From Hespellia sp. (GTDB lineage: Bacteria; Bacillota; Clostridia; Lachnospirales; Lachnospiraceae): 46,435 bases of DNA. The stretch is taken from positions 1 through 46,435 of the forward strand of contig JAQUUC010000026.1 in assembly GCA_028694105.1 (NCBI GenBank), read 5' to 3'. The translations under genes were made by a program, and so were the position numbers. Positions 24,330 through 33,558 of this stretch are shown here, piece by piece (position 1 is the stretch's first letter; every line of letters begins with the position of its first letter). The notes under the pieces were generated by a model. It made no database searches. It was not told the DNA's origin and was given only the letters and a program-made list of their open reading frames with translations.

Positions 24330-25946
24330 GGAATCCCGCTTATCCGGATCCCATTTTTCAGCCAGATTATAAATCTGTGTCTCAAATTTCGCTTTGTCTT
24401 TATTAGCCAGACCTTCGTTCTTGTAGATAATACCAAGCAGATATTTGCCTGCAAGCACCAGTCTCTCGAACAGAGAATCCGCCTGAGCTCTCGCCGCCTT
24501 CTTCGGCTGAATCGGAATCCGCTCTCCCTCGGAAATGATTTCTCCTGTAACCAGATCGACCTGACCGCCGGAATACGGTGCAAATGCTCTGCAGCCTATT
24601 TCCGCTCTGACCGTCTCCGCAAACTCATCCGTCACCGTATCCTCGCCATGTACGACAAAGACCTGCTCCGGTGCTTTCTGAAAGCCCCGCAGCCATTTCA
24701 GAAGTCCGTTCATATCCGCGTGACCGCTGATGCCGTCCAGATTCACGATTTTCGCTTTGACTTCAATCGGCTCACCGAAAATCTTAACCGAAGTCTCTCC
24801 GTCCAGCAGCTTCCTTCCCAGCGTCCCCTCCGCCTGATATCCAACGAACAGAACGGTACATTCCGGACGCCATAAATTATGTTTCAGGTGATGGCGGATA
24901 CGTCCCGCATCACACATTCCGGATGCGGAAATGATGACCTTGGATTTTGCGTCCAGATTAATATTGATTGAATCCTGACTTGTCGTCGATGTCTTAAGTC
25001 CCGGGAACTGAATCGGATTCTTTCCCGCCTTCACAAGCTTCATCGCCTCCTCATCAAAGCACTCGTACTTATGCTTCGTAAATACTTCCGTTGCCTCAAT
25101 CGCCAGTGGACTGTCTACATACACCTCAAAATTCGGATATTTCGTAATCAGATTCTTTTCTTTGATTTCACGGATGAAATAAAGCATCTCCTGCGTACGT
25201 CCCACAGCAAAGGATGGAATGACCAGATTTCCGCCTTTGGAAAAGGTCTCATTCAGAATCTCCGTAAATGCCTTAATATAGTCCGGTTTGATTTCCGAGT
25301 GGATCCGGTTGCCGTAAGTGGACTCAATCACAATATAATCCGCATCCTTCGTATACTGTGGATCTTTGATGATTGGCTGGTCCAGATTGCCGACATCGCC
25401 GGAAAACACAATCTTTTTCTTGATATCGCCTTCTGTGATCCACACCTCGATACTGGCCGAGCCAAGCAGATGTCCCACGTCAGTAAACCGTACCTGAATT
25501 CCTTCGCAAAGTGTCAGCTTCTGCTTATATTCACACGGTGAAAAAAGTTTTAGGACATTCTCCGCATCCTGCATACAATAGATTGGCTCAATCTCCGGTC
25601 GTCCGGCTCTTCTCCCCTTACGATTCTTCCATTCTGCCTCAAATTCCTGAATGTGCGCACTGTCCCGCAGCATAATCTGACATAAATCTGTCGTTGCAAT
25701 TGTTGTCATGATCTGCCCTTTGAATCCATTCTTGCAAAGCAGCGGCAGTAACCCGGAGTGATCAATGTGTGCATGTGTCAGCAGCACATAATCAATCTCA
25801 CTCTCCGGAACCGGAAGTGGCTGATTCTCGAAAAGGTTGCGCCCCTGCTCCATGCCATAATCAACCAGGATATTCTTCCCGTTTGCCTGCAAAAGGTGGC
25901 AGCTTCCCGTCACTTCGTGGTCTGCTCCGATAAATGTTAGCTTCAT
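24327..25946 (-). CDS. MBL-fold RNA metallo-hydrolase, beta-CASP type
   Basis: 539-residue metallo-beta-lactamase-fold protein with beta-CASP and RMMBL regions, the architecture of CPSF73-like ribonucleases. The zinc sites are VLLTHAHIDHSGLL (about 57-70), FTDVGHLLGSASIE, and FSGDVGN. The beta-CASP part includes VIPSFAVGRTQEMLYFI. The late ISASGMCDAGRIRHHL, LDGISGHADMNGLL and VVHGE segments complete the active site. Start at 25946: the ATG has GGTG 8 nt upstream, while a GTG 9 bases earlier is possible. Substrate is unknown; these proteins in Firmicutes are distinct from RNase J. The stop overlaps the inverted-repeat segment at 24193-24329. Confidence 0.85.
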   Translation of the reverse strand: MKLTFIGADHEVTGSCHLLQANGKNILVDYGMEQGRNLFENQPLPVPESEIDYVLLTHAHIDHSGLLPLLCKNGFKGQIMTTIATTDLCQIMLRDSAHIQEFEAEWKNRKGRRAGRPEIEPIYCMQDAENVLKLFSPCEYKQKLTLCEGIQVRFTDVGHLLGSASIEVWITEGDIKKKIVFSGDVGNLDQPIIKDPQYTKDADYIVIESTYGNRIHSEIKPDYIKAFTEILNETFSKGGNLVIPSFAVGRTQEMLYFIREIKEKNLITKYPNFEVYVDSPLAIEATEVFTKHKYECFDEEAMKLVKAGKNPIQFPGLKTSTTSQDSININLDAKSKVIISASGMCDAGRIRHHLKHNLWRPECTVLFVGYQAEGTLGRKLLDGETSVKIFGEPIEVKAKIVNLDGISGHADMNGLLKWLRGFQKAPEQVFVVHGEDTVTDEFAETVRAEIGCRAFAPYSGGQVDLVTGEIISEGERIPIQPKKAARAQADSLFERLVLAGKYLLGIIYKNEGLANKDKAKFETQIYNLAEKWDPDKRDS

Positions 25947-25972
25947 ATGATTCACCAGCCTTTTTTTCTTCT

Positions 25973-25981
25973 ATTGTAGCA
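25973..25981 (-). promoter_or_regulatory. extended -10 promoter of the metallo-hydrolase gene
   Basis: Minus-strand TG-C-TACAAT: the TG and one base (25979-25981) precede TACAAT (25973-25978), about 30 nt before the start. No convincing -35 is present, so this is a weak call. Confidence 0.35.
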
Positions 25982-26041
25982 CTTTTTTTAGCTGCTTAGT
26001 AGATTATTTCATGTATATTGCACAATTTCTATCCGGTTCTT

Positions 26042-26782
26042 CTATTCATATCTCACCATCTCGCGCCGCAGTCTCACCATGATCTTCTTCTCGAGTCTGG
26101 AAATATAGGATTGGGAAATTCCAAGGATATCCGCAACTTCCTTCTGTGTTTTCTCCTCGCCCATCGGATTTCCCAGACCAAACCTCATTTTCACGATAAT
26201 TTTTTCTCTGCTCGTCAGTTTATTTACCGCCTTCATCAGCACCTTTCGCTCTGCTTCATTTTCCAGATCCTTGTAGATCGTATCTTCCTCCGTCCCCAGA
26301 ATATCCGATAACAGAAGCTCATTTCCGTCCCAGTCCACGTTTAACGGCTCATCAATCGACACCTCCAGCTTTGTCTTATTATTTCTCCGCAAATACATCA
26401 GAATCTCATTTTCGATGCATCTGGAGGCATAAGTTGCCAGCTTAATGTTCTTTTCCGGGTTAAATGTATTAATTGCCTTAATCAGTCCGATGGTTCCGAT
26501 AGAGATCAGATCCTCCACACCAACGCCGGTGTTATCGAATTTCTTTGCAATATACACCACCAGACGCAGATTATGCTCAATCAGCGTTTTCTTAGCATCC
26601 TCCCGTTCTTCTGTTCCCAGCCGCCGTATCGCCCGGCTTTCGTCCTCAGCCTCAAGCGGAGCCGGAAGAATTTCCGAACCGCCTATGTAATGGATTTCTC
26701 TGTTCTTTGAAAAAAATAAATTTTTAAAATTCGGTACAACCTTCAGTTGAAACTGATTTGGCACTGCTACTTTCACTAACAT
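26042..26782 (-). CDS. sigE: RNA polymerase sporulation sigma factor SigE
   Basis: 246-residue mother-cell sigma factor made as inactive pro-sigma-E. An N-terminal pro-sequence of about 25-30 residues precedes [15 protein letters not shown]. Region 2 holds [13 protein letters not shown] and [15 protein letters not shown], and the -10-reading helix [21 protein letters not shown]. Region 4 contains the helix-turn-helix [22 protein letters not shown]. The start has GGAGG 9 nt upstream and overlaps the end of spoIIGA by 7 bases. In many Clostridia sigG follows; here it does not. Confidence 0.96.
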   Translation of the reverse strand: MLVKVAVPNQFQLKVVPNFKNLFFSKNREIHYIGGSEILPAPLEAEDESRAIRRLGTEEREDAKKTLIEHNLRLVVYIAKKFDNTGVGVEDLISIGTIGLIKAINTFNPEKNIKLATYASRCIENEILMYLRRNNKTKLEVSIDEPLNVDWDGNELLLSDILGTEEDTIYKDLENEAERKVLMKAVNKLTSREKIIVKMRFGLGNPMGEEKTQKEVADILGISQSYISRLEKKIMVRLRREMVRYE

Positions 26783-27609
26783 GATAATGTTCCTCCTAAT
26801 ATATCAGGATTTAAAATTATTTGATACGACTTCCTTGTGGAAATGCTCCGCTCGCTGATTCCAATCATCGGTCCCTCAATCCGAAATTCCCGCCTCTGCT
26901 GTTTCACAACCATGGAAGTAATCCGAACCGTTGGAAGCACCCCTGTTTTTCCGATGGAATGATAAGGTACATATCGCATGGTATTCATTTCCTCCTCCAG
27001 AAAAATCTGTTCTGCAAGAGACTTTTCGATGATGCTCACGCCTTTCCCCGATACCGTATCTACTAATTCGTTTCCTGTATCTAATAATGCCTGCAACTCG
27101 TATGTTCCAGCGCTTGTATATAACACGACTCTGCATTTACTTTTCAGGTTTCTCTGCATTCTCTTTACAAAAAAACCGATTCCTCTCATAAGGTAATAGC
27201 TTACTATAACCGCAAGCAGCAAAAACACAGTGTTCCACGGACCCGCCATACTCTTTTGGGTCCAGCTGTCCAGCACTGTCTCCAGATAATTCAGAATCCC
27301 TCCCATAAGAAATGAGCTGATATACAGCATTCCGAATATCTCCCAGAACAAAGTTTTCTCTGAAATCTGATATGCGGTCTTTATCATAACCGTACCAATT
27401 ACCACATGGAATAAGGCCAGTTTCAGCATTGGAAACGGAAATGGGAGCATCACCGCAACACATGCCATAAAAGCTCCCGCCGCCGCTCCTAAAAGAATGC
27501 GGACATGTGTGGCAGAACACGCAAGCACCCTCCATATAAACAGAAGCAGCAGATAATCCATTAGAAAATTGCTCAAAAACAACACGTCTATGTAGACTTC
27601 ATAGTACAT
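26776..27609 (-). CDS. spoIIGA: sigma-E processing peptidase SpoIIGA
   Basis: 277-residue membrane aspartic protease that removes the SigE pro-sequence. Five hydrophobic segments (about 1-150) open with [22 protein letters not shown]. The cytosolic protease domain carries the catalytic [10 protein letters not shown] near residue 175. The end overlaps the start of sigE, so protease and substrate are translationally coupled. The ATG is preceded by TAGGAGGAGAGGGG. A Spo0A-type promoter with a long spacer lies upstream. Confidence 0.93.
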   Translation of the reverse strand: MYYEVYIDVLFLSNFLMDYLLLLFIWRVLACSATHVRILLGAAAGAFMACVAVMLPFPFPMLKLALFHVVIGTVMIKTAYQISEKTLFWEIFGMLYISSFLMGGILNYLETVLDSWTQKSMAGPWNTVFLLLAVIVSYYLMRGIGFFVKRMQRNLKSKCRVVLYTSAGTYELQALLDTGNELVDTVSGKGVSIIEKSLAEQIFLEEEMNTMRYVPYHSIGKTGVLPTVRITSMVVKQQRREFRIEGPMIGISERSISTRKSYQIILNPDILGGTLSC

Positions 27610-27666
27610 GTCTTACCCCTCTCCTCCTAAGTAATTTCAAGATCGATTTACACTCAAGCAAAATTT

Positions 27667-27699
27667 ATTATAGGGGGTTGGGAGTGCGAAATTTGTCAA
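27667..27699 (-). promoter_or_regulatory. Spo0A-dependent spoIIG promoter with long spacer
   Basis: Minus-strand consensus -35 TTGACA (27694-27699) and consensus -10 TATAAT (27667-27672) are 21 bases apart, too far for ordinary sigma-A use. Bacillus subtilis spoIIG is known for a 22-bp spacer that is rescued by phosphorylated Spo0A. The -35 region reads TGACAAA, six of seven to a Spo0A box (TGNCGAA). Confidence 0.75.
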
Positions 27700-27716
27700 A
27701 ATCAGGAAATGCACAC

Positions 27717-27760
27717 AAAAAAAGACCTAAGATTTATTTTCAAAATCTTAAGTCTTTTTA
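27717..27760 (-). terminator. terminator of ftsZ
   Basis: On the minus strand AAAAAGACTTAAGATTT pairs imperfectly with AAATCTTAGGTCTTTTTTT, ending in seven T residues. It separates ftsZ from the spoIIGA promoter that starts 18 bases later. Confidence 0.8.
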
Positions 27761-27796
27761 TACCATATTTTCTCCGATATGATGTCTTAATTGATC

Positions 27797-29005
27797 TTAC
27801 CTTTTAAAGAAATCCGGAATCTTGATCGACTGCTCTTTTACCTTGCTTGAAGGTGTTCTCGGCTGCTGCAGTGTTGGCACTGTGCCGCCCGGTGTTCTTG
27901 TTGCCGATGTTCCCAGTGAAGATGTACGTGGAACAGAAGGTGTCTCTGCTTCTTTCTCTGCAAAAGAGATTGTCTCTCTCTCATTAGAAGGAACAAATGA
28001 ACCAGCCTTAGCCTGTCCCTCTAAACGGCTCTTTAACTTGGATGCGCTGCCGCCTACATTGTGTAAGCCCGTCGCAATGACTGTAATCTTAGCTTCATCT
28101 GTTGCGGAATCATCATAAGTTGCACCAAAGATGATGTTCGCGCCTTCACCTGCAAGATCCTGAACGAATCCGGCTGCATCAGATGCATCCATGAGTGTAA
28201 TGTCACCGGATACATTGATGATAACGTGTGAAGCACCTGTAATGGTGGTCTCGAGAAGTGGTGAAGCAACCGCTTCTTTTACAGCCTCTAATGCCTTATC
28301 ATCACCCTTGCCGTAACCAATACCAATATGTGCGATTCCTTTGTCTTTCATAACCGTCTGAACATCAGCGAAGTCAAGGTTGATCAGTGACGGTACATTG
28401 ATTAAGTCTGTGATACCCTGAATACCCTGCTGCAATACTTCGTCCGCTTTTCTCAAAGCTTCCGGCATTGTAGTTCTGCGGTCTACGATCTCAAGTAATT
28501 TATCATTCGGGATTACGATCAGTGTATCCACATTCTCTTTTAACTTCTCGATACCATTGAGGGCATTCTCCATACGTGTTCTGGACTCAAAACGGAATGG
28601 CTTCGTAACAACACCTACCGTTAAGGCTGCCTGCTCTCTGGCAATACGCGCAACAACCGGTGTAGCACCTGTTCCTGTTCCGCCTCCCATACCACAGGTT
28701 ACGAATACCATGTCAGCACCTTTCAGTGCCGCTGAGATCTCTTCTGAACTCTCCTCTGCCGCTTTCGCACCAACCTCCGGCTGTGCACCTGCGCCAAGAC
28801 CTTTTGTAAGCTTGTCTCCAATTTGCATGAGTGTTGGTGCTTTGCATAACTGAAGTGCCTGCTTATCTGTATTAATTGCTATAAATTCCACACCTGCGAT
28901 CTGTTCGTCTATCATCCGGTTCACGGCATTATTACCACCCCCGCCTACACCACAGACAATGATTCGTGCAGCTGCTTCTGATTCATTCGTTTTAATTTCT
29001 AACAA
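27797..29005 (-). CDS. ftsZ: cell division protein FtsZ
   Basis: 402-residue tubulin-like GTPase forming the division ring. The nucleotide loop [13 protein letters not shown] is near the N-terminus. The tubulin signature [16 protein letters not shown] is near residue 100, and [11 protein letters not shown] near 200. A serine/proline/threonine-rich linker leads to the conserved tail IKIPDFFKR that binds partners. A TTG at 29005 is chosen as start: AAAGGAGG lies 9 nt ahead of it, and that site falls inside the first codons of the longer frame from ATG 29026. The protein then begins MLEIKTNES, as I recall for relatives. Confidence 0.95.
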   Translation of the reverse strand: MLEIKTNESEAAARIIVCGVGGGGNNAVNRMIDEQIAGVEFIAINTDKQALQLCKAPTLMQIGDKLTKGLGAGAQPEVGAKAAEESSEEISAALKGADMVFVTCGMGGGTGTGATPVVARIAREQAALTVGVVTKPFRFESRTRMENALNGIEKLKENVDTLIVIPNDKLLEIVDRRTTMPEALRKADEVLQQGIQGITDLINVPSLINLDFADVQTVMKDKGIAHIGIGYGKGDDKALEAVKEAVASPLLETTITGASHVIINVSGDITLMDASDAAGFVQDLAGEGANIIFGATYDDSATDEAKITVIATGLHNVGGSASKLKSRLEGQAKAGSFVPSNERETISFAEKEAETPSVPRTSSLGTSATRTPGGTVPTLQQPRTPSSKVKEQSIKIPDFFKR

Positions 29006-29059
29006 GAGTATTTCCTCCTTTGTCATCTTATTATATTATACTATACACCCAATATCATT

Positions 29060-29088
29060 ATAATATAGTTTTTTGCTCAAATAATCAA
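29060..29088 (-). promoter_or_regulatory. sigma-A promoter of ftsZ
   Basis: Minus-strand TTGATT (29083-29088), 17-base spacer, TATTAT (29060-29065), in the A/T-rich gap between ftsQ and ftsZ. Additional TATAAT-like strings nearer the gene may give further starts. Confidence 0.55.
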
Positions 29089-29129
29089 TAGAATTTTACT
29101 TATTTTCTTAATTTTTTATTCATTTTGCA

Positions 29130-29918
29130 CTACTCTTGGGTAAAACTGATGGAAGAATGGGCTTTACTGTAGCTTTCCAAATGCAGCGTACCAGCCTGAT
29201 CCGGGTAGTTTTGCTGTAGTTTTTCCATGATCGGCGGCAATTGTGCAACTTTATCCGCAAAATTGTCACTTCCGAGTGCCGCGGCAACATTTCCCATATA
29301 GAGCGTGACCTCTCCGGCATCGGAAATGGACATGCGGTCTGCAGACAGTTTATTCATCTCCATCGCCTGAGCCACCTCGAAAATATTATTGAATGCCGTT
29401 GTTTTTTTGACCGGCAGTTCCTCATGTACGACGATTTTTTCCTGACTGACCGTAATGCCCTCAATGCACGGGACACCCTCGATACTCTCTGTTGTCCTTG
29501 ATACCACGACACCGTCCTTGTCAAAATAGACATGGGTTCCCTCAAAGTCCAGATAACCGACGATCGATTTTTCATAGACACGGGCATTGATCTCCCACGG
29601 ACTTTTTATCGTGATTTCCATAGTCTCTACCAGCGGAAGCTGCTTTGCATCCGTGTAGTTGAATTTCCACCAGGTATAAACCGTGTTGTAGGACAGTTTA
29701 TCTTTTTGGATCCACGCCTGTACTTCTTTCTGTGTGCTGTATTCATTGCCGGTCACCGTGATTTTTCTGGTGTGAAACAAGAGTACAAATACCGCCGCTG
29801 CCGCGATGACAGCTCCGATGGCCATGAACACTCTTAAAATTTTATGTTTTCGCTTTTTTCCGCGTTCTATTACCTCATCATCTTCATCGATGTAATAATC
29901 GCTGCGATGTATCTTCAT
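29130..29918 (-). CDS. ftsQ: cell division protein FtsQ/DivIB
   Basis: 262-residue bitopic division protein. A cytoplasmic basic/acidic tail (about 1-27) with GKKRKHK precedes a membrane span (about 28-48, VFMAIGAVIAAAAVFVLLF). The extracytoplasmic POTRA begins at ITVTGNEYSTQKEVQAWI, followed by the FtsQ-type beta domain. The start has AAGGAG and a short spacer. Its place between ftsW and ftsZ matches divIB in Bacillus. It recruits FtsL and DivIC-type partners to the septum. Confidence 0.88.
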   Translation of the reverse strand: MKIHRSDYYIDEDDEVIERGKKRKHKILRVFMAIGAVIAAAAVFVLLFHTRKITVTGNEYSTQKEVQAWIQKDKLSYNTVYTWWKFNYTDAKQLPLVETMEITIKSPWEINARVYEKSIVGYLDFEGTHVYFDKDGVVVSRTTESIEGVPCIEGITVSQEKIVVHEELPVKKTTAFNNIFEVAQAMEMNKLSADRMSISDAGEVTLYMGNVAAALGSDNFADKVAQLPPIMEKLQQNYPDQAGTLHLESYSKAHSSISFTQE

Positions 29919-29957
29919 AATTCTCCTTCATCCTCCTTATTAATATCTCCCTTTTTC

Positions 29958-31073
29958 CTATTCTATCAGAGATGACACACTTAATACAAGCCCCATTTCC
30001 AATAGGAGGAATACTATCGAGGTTCCTCCGTAACTGATAAACGGCAGTGTGATTCCCGTATTTGGGATTGTATTCGTCACTACTGCAATATTCAAAAGTA
30101 TCTGAATCATCATATGTCCCATCACTCCTGTGACCAGCAAAGAGCCGAAATAATCCCTAGTATGCGATGCAATTGAAAAGAAACGCCAGATCAAAATCAG
30201 GAACAAAAGCACAATCAGAATCGTGCCCACCAGACCGAGTTCTTCACAGATAATTGAGAAAATCATATCGTTCTGTGCCTCCGGCAGAAAGCCCAGTTTC
30301 TGGACACTGTTTCCAAGCCCCGTGCCAAACAAACCGCCGGAGCCAATCGCGTACAGCCCCTGCAGTGTCTGATACCCCTTCTCATATTTTTCCGGATTCT
30401 TCCAGATGGCAAGACGCTCCAGACGATAGCTCTCCAGTGCGAGAAAAATCGTCATGAAGCCCGCACCTGCCACACACATCCAGATAAACTGCCGATACGC
30501 GGGACTCGCGACAAAAATTAAAATAACGGCGATTCCAAGTATGATAATTGCTGTGCTGAGGTTATTGCTGCCAACAAGCGCGACAATCGGCAGCACACTC
30601 ACCATGGCTGTCAGCAGAAACCGGAGTTTAATCTCGCTTCTTCCACCGCCGCCTCCGGAGAACTTCTTCTCTGCAATTTTGCTGATCAGATACGCAAGGA
30701 ATACAATGACAGCCACCTTAGCATACTCTGACGGCTGAAAAGAAACAGGCCCAAAAGACAACCATCTTTTGGACCCATTATATTCATCTCCAACAAACAA
30801 AACTGCCGTAGACAAGAGCATTGCCAATCCATATCCTGATATCGCAAATGGTCTCCAGAAATGATAATCAATCTTAGCCACAATGCACATTCCCAGAATA
30901 CCGACAAATGCAGCAAATCCCTGTTTCTTCAGATAGTAAAAACGATCCTGAAACTTTACCTGCCCATTGTATGCACTTGAGCTGTACAAAATCACAAGTC
31001 CAATCACCACAAGCAGGAGAATGACGGTAAATAATGTCGCGTCCCATCCATGCTTTTTCTGACCACCTGTCAA
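29958..31073 (-). CDS. ftsW: SEDS peptidoglycan polymerase, FtsW/SpoVE type (cluster copy)
   Basis: 371-residue polytopic SEDS protein, about 10 membrane spans, that polymerises lipid II with a partner class B PBP. Signatures: NGSKRWLSFGPVSFQPSEYAKVA, GYQTLQGLYAIGSGGLFGTGLGNS, and the C-terminal NTIPNTGITLPFISYGGTSI. The start is TTG at 31073 with GGAG upstream; no ATG is available early in frame. Position between murD and ftsQ is that of spoVE in Bacillus subtilis, so either division or spore-cortex use is possible. A paralog lies at 40772-41911. Confidence 0.9.
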   Translation of the reverse strand: MTGGQKKHGWDATLFTVILLLVVIGLVILYSSSAYNGQVKFQDRFYYLKKQGFAAFVGILGMCIVAKIDYHFWRPFAISGYGLAMLLSTAVLFVGDEYNGSKRWLSFGPVSFQPSEYAKVAVIVFLAYLISKIAEKKFSGGGGGRSEIKLRFLLTAMVSVLPIVALVGSNNLSTAIIILGIAVILIFVASPAYRQFIWMCVAGAGFMTIFLALESYRLERLAIWKNPEKYEKGYQTLQGLYAIGSGGLFGTGLGNSVQKLGFLPEAQNDMIFSIICEELGLVGTILIVLLFLILIWRFFSIASHTRDYFGSLLVTGVMGHMMIQILLNIAVVTNTIPNTGITLPFISYGGTSIVFLLLEMGLVLSVSSLIE

Positions 31074-31093
31074 TCAATCCACTCCAATACTCA

Positions 31094-32446
31094 TCAATTT
31101 TCCATCCGGTTCACAAGCTCTTTGAACCGTTCCCCGCGAATTTCATAGTTCTTGAACATGCCCCAGCTGGCACATGCCGGTGACAGAAGGACAGCTTCGC
31201 CTTCCTTTGCTCCCTTCGCACAGGTATCCACCGCTTCTTCAAATGTATCCACGAGTACAATCTCTTCAAAACCATGTTTCCTTGCAGTCTCTGCAATCTT
31301 CTCTTTTGTGGCACCGAGCAGGACTAATTTGCGGACCTTGCCGTCAAAGCTTTCAATCCACTCGTCGTATGTAGAATCCTTATCATAACCGCCGCCAATC
31401 AGCCAAGTCGGACGATTCATCGCCTGAATGCCTTTGATAGCCGCATCCGGATTCGTTCCCTTGGAATCATTATAATATGCAACACCCTTCTTCTCCGCCA
31501 CAAATTCAATGCGGTGCTCCACTCCGGCAAATGCTTTGATGACCTTCCGGATTGTATCCATCGGCACACCGTATACGGCAGCCATCGCGATCGCAGCCAT
31601 CACATTTTCAAAATTATGCGTTCCGAGAAGCTTCAGTTCATTGACATTGCAGACCAGAACTTTCTCTCCCATGTTGTAAATTATATTCCCATTTTCCAGA
31701 TAAATACCATTTTCCAATGGTCTGACACTGCTAAAATAAACCACCTTCGCATGGACCTTCTCGCCAAATGCCCGTGTCTCTTCGTCTTCATAGTTCAGCA
31801 CACAGTAATCATCCGCCGTCTGATTCTTCGCAATATTCTTCTTCGCATTCATGTAAGCTTCCATCGTATGATGGCGATTCAGATGATCCGGTGTGAAGTT
31901 TAAAATGGCGCTGACTTTTGGGCGGAAGGTGTCAATCGTCTCGAGCTGGAAGCTGCTCATCTCTGCGACAGCAACCGTGTCCTCCGTCATTTCAAGCACA
32001 GCCTCTGTGTATGGATTCCCGATATTACCGACCACATAGACGCTGTCCTTCGCCGCTTTCATAATTTCACCCAGAAGTGCTGTCGTTGTTGTCTTTCCAT
32101 TGGTTCCGGTGATTGCCAGAACATCGCCCTTCCCATAACGGTATGCCAGCTCTACTTCTCCCCAGATGGGAATCTTGCATTCACGTATCTGATTCACGAC
32201 CGGCAGATCCGTCGGCACCCCCGGACTCATAACTACCAGATCCAGCAGGTCCAGCAGTTTTGCTTCAAATGTGCCGAGAACCACTTTGGTGCCCTTCCCG
32301 ATGCTTCTCTGAAGAGTCTCTTTGTCCAGCGCTTCATTTCCATCATAGAGAATTGATTTTGCGCCGACGCTCTGCAGTAACCTGCTCGCTGCAATACCAC
32401 TGACTCCAGAACCAAATACCAGCACGATTTTATCTTTCAAATCCAT
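31094..32446 (-). CDS. murD: UDP-N-acetylmuramoyl-L-alanine:D-glutamate ligase
   Basis: 450-residue Mur ligase adding D-glutamate to UDP-MurNAc-L-Ala in the cytosol. The ATP loop AITGTNGKTTTTALLGEI is near residue 110. The HxxxHG-like central part contains LNFTPDHLNRHHTMEAYMNAK, and the C-terminal domain has YYNDSKGTNPDA and LLSPACASWGMF. The start has GGGAGG 9 nt before ATG. It sits between mraY and ftsW. murE, murF, murG and murB, usual in this cluster, are not here. Confidence 0.96.
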   Translation of the reverse strand: MDLKDKIVLVFGSGVSGIAASRLLQSVGAKSILYDGNEALDKETLQRSIGKGTKVVLGTFEAKLLDLLDLVVMSPGVPTDLPVVNQIRECKIPIWGEVELAYRYGKGDVLAITGTNGKTTTTALLGEIMKAAKDSVYVVGNIGNPYTEAVLEMTEDTVAVAEMSSFQLETIDTFRPKVSAILNFTPDHLNRHHTMEAYMNAKKNIAKNQTADDYCVLNYEDEETRAFGEKVHAKVVYFSSVRPLENGIYLENGNIIYNMGEKVLVCNVNELKLLGTHNFENVMAAIAMAAVYGVPMDTIRKVIKAFAGVEHRIEFVAEKKGVAYYNDSKGTNPDAAIKGIQAMNRPTWLIGGGYDKDSTYDEWIESFDGKVRKLVLLGATKEKIAETARKHGFEEIVLVDTFEEAVDTCAKGAKEGEAVLLSPACASWGMFKNYEIRGERFKELVNRMEN

Positions 32447-32503
32447 TCTATTTATCCTCCCAGTTTATCATGTATTGTATTACCCAATTGGTCATATCAT
32501 GTG

Positions 32504-33475
32504 CTAAATCGCCATCAGACCAAGCAGGCATAAGATTGCTGTCACAATTGAAAAAATAGCTACAACTCTCGTCTCAGACCATCCGCACAGTTCAAAATGA
32601 TGATGAATCGGCGCCATTTTAAAGAATCGTTTTCCACCGGTTTTCTTAAAATAGGTGACCTGAATGATTACAGATACAACTTCAACCAGATAAATCAGAC
32701 CGACGATCACGATAAATATCGGCATCTGCATCATGTAGGCTGCTCCGGCAACAAAGCCGCCGAGAGCCAGAGAACCCGTATCTCCCATAAACACACTGGC
32801 CGGATAGACATTAAAGATCAGAAATCCCATCAATGCTCCCACAACTGCACAGGTGATCGGCTCGATACCGCTCTTATTGCCAATGGCGACCACGGTAAAG
32901 AACATCGCGACCAGAATCGTGACACTTGAAGCCAGTCCGTCCAGTCCGTCTGTAAAATTCGTACCGTTTACGGTTCCGATTACCGCAATAAAAAGCAGCG
33001 GAATCGCAAGCCATCCGATGTCCAGATAGACTGCTTCCCCTGTCACTGCGCTGGAGAACGGTACCAGAAGCGTCATCGGAATATGTGCCACTTTGATAAT
33101 ATAAAATGCAAAAATCGCCGTCACAACAATCTGCAGTGCCATCTTCTGTTTCGGATACAGTCCGTCCGAACGCTTCATGACAACCTTCAGATAATCATCC
33201 AGAAATCCAATCAGACCAAAGCCCAGTGTCAGAAAAAGAATTGGGATGATTTTCGGAAAGTCCTTCACATAAATCAATGATGTAATCACAATACTTGTAA
33301 GAATAATCACACCGCCCATTGTTGGGGTTCCTGTCTTCTTCAAATGCGACTGTACGCCATCCTCACGTTCCGTCTGTCCCATCTTCAGTTTACGGAGAAA
33401 GGGAATCACAAACGGTCCCATCAGAAGGCTGAGTCCGAAAGACACCAAAACCGGTAAAATAACATTATAATTCAT
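32504..33475 (-). CDS. mraY: phospho-N-acetylmuramoyl-pentapeptide transferase
   Basis: 323-residue polytopic enzyme making lipid I from UDP-MurNAc-pentapeptide and undecaprenyl phosphate. The catalytic/metal motifs are visible: GFLDDYLKVVMKRSDGL, GTNFTDGLDGLASS, and the late HHHFELCGWSE. About ten membrane spans. It has its own sigma-A promoter after spoVD, and likely heads the mraY-murD-ftsW-ftsQ transcript. UppS upstream in the window supplies its lipid carrier. Confidence 0.97.
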   Translation of the reverse strand: MNYNVILPVLVSFGLSLLMGPFVIPFLRKLKMGQTEREDGVQSHLKKTGTPTMGGVIILTSIVITSLIYVKDFPKIIPILFLTLGFGLIGFLDDYLKVVMKRSDGLYPKQKMALQIVVTAIFAFYIIKVAHIPMTLLVPFSSAVTGEAVYLDIGWLAIPLLFIAVIGTVNGTNFTDGLDGLASSVTILVAMFFTVVAIGNKSGIEPITCAVVGALMGFLIFNVYPASVFMGDTGSLALGGFVAGAAYMMQMPIFIVIVGLIYLVEVVSVIIQVTYFKKTGGKRFFKMAPIHHHFELCGWSETRVVAIFSIVTAILCLLGLMAI

Positions 33476-33513
33476 AAGAATACCTCACATCTCTTTTGTT
33501 TAAATACTTAAAT

Positions 33514-33542
33514 AGTATACCGCATTAGTACTGTGTTTTCAA
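33514..33542 (-). promoter_or_regulatory. sigma-A promoter of mraY-murD-ftsW-ftsQ
   Basis: Minus-strand TTGAAA (33537-33542), 17-base spacer, TATACT (33514-33519), about 40 nt ahead of the mraY start. It restores vegetative transcription downstream of spoVD, consistent with a block upstream of that gene. Confidence 0.75.
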
Positions 33543-33558
33543 GTAAATTGAACGTTTC

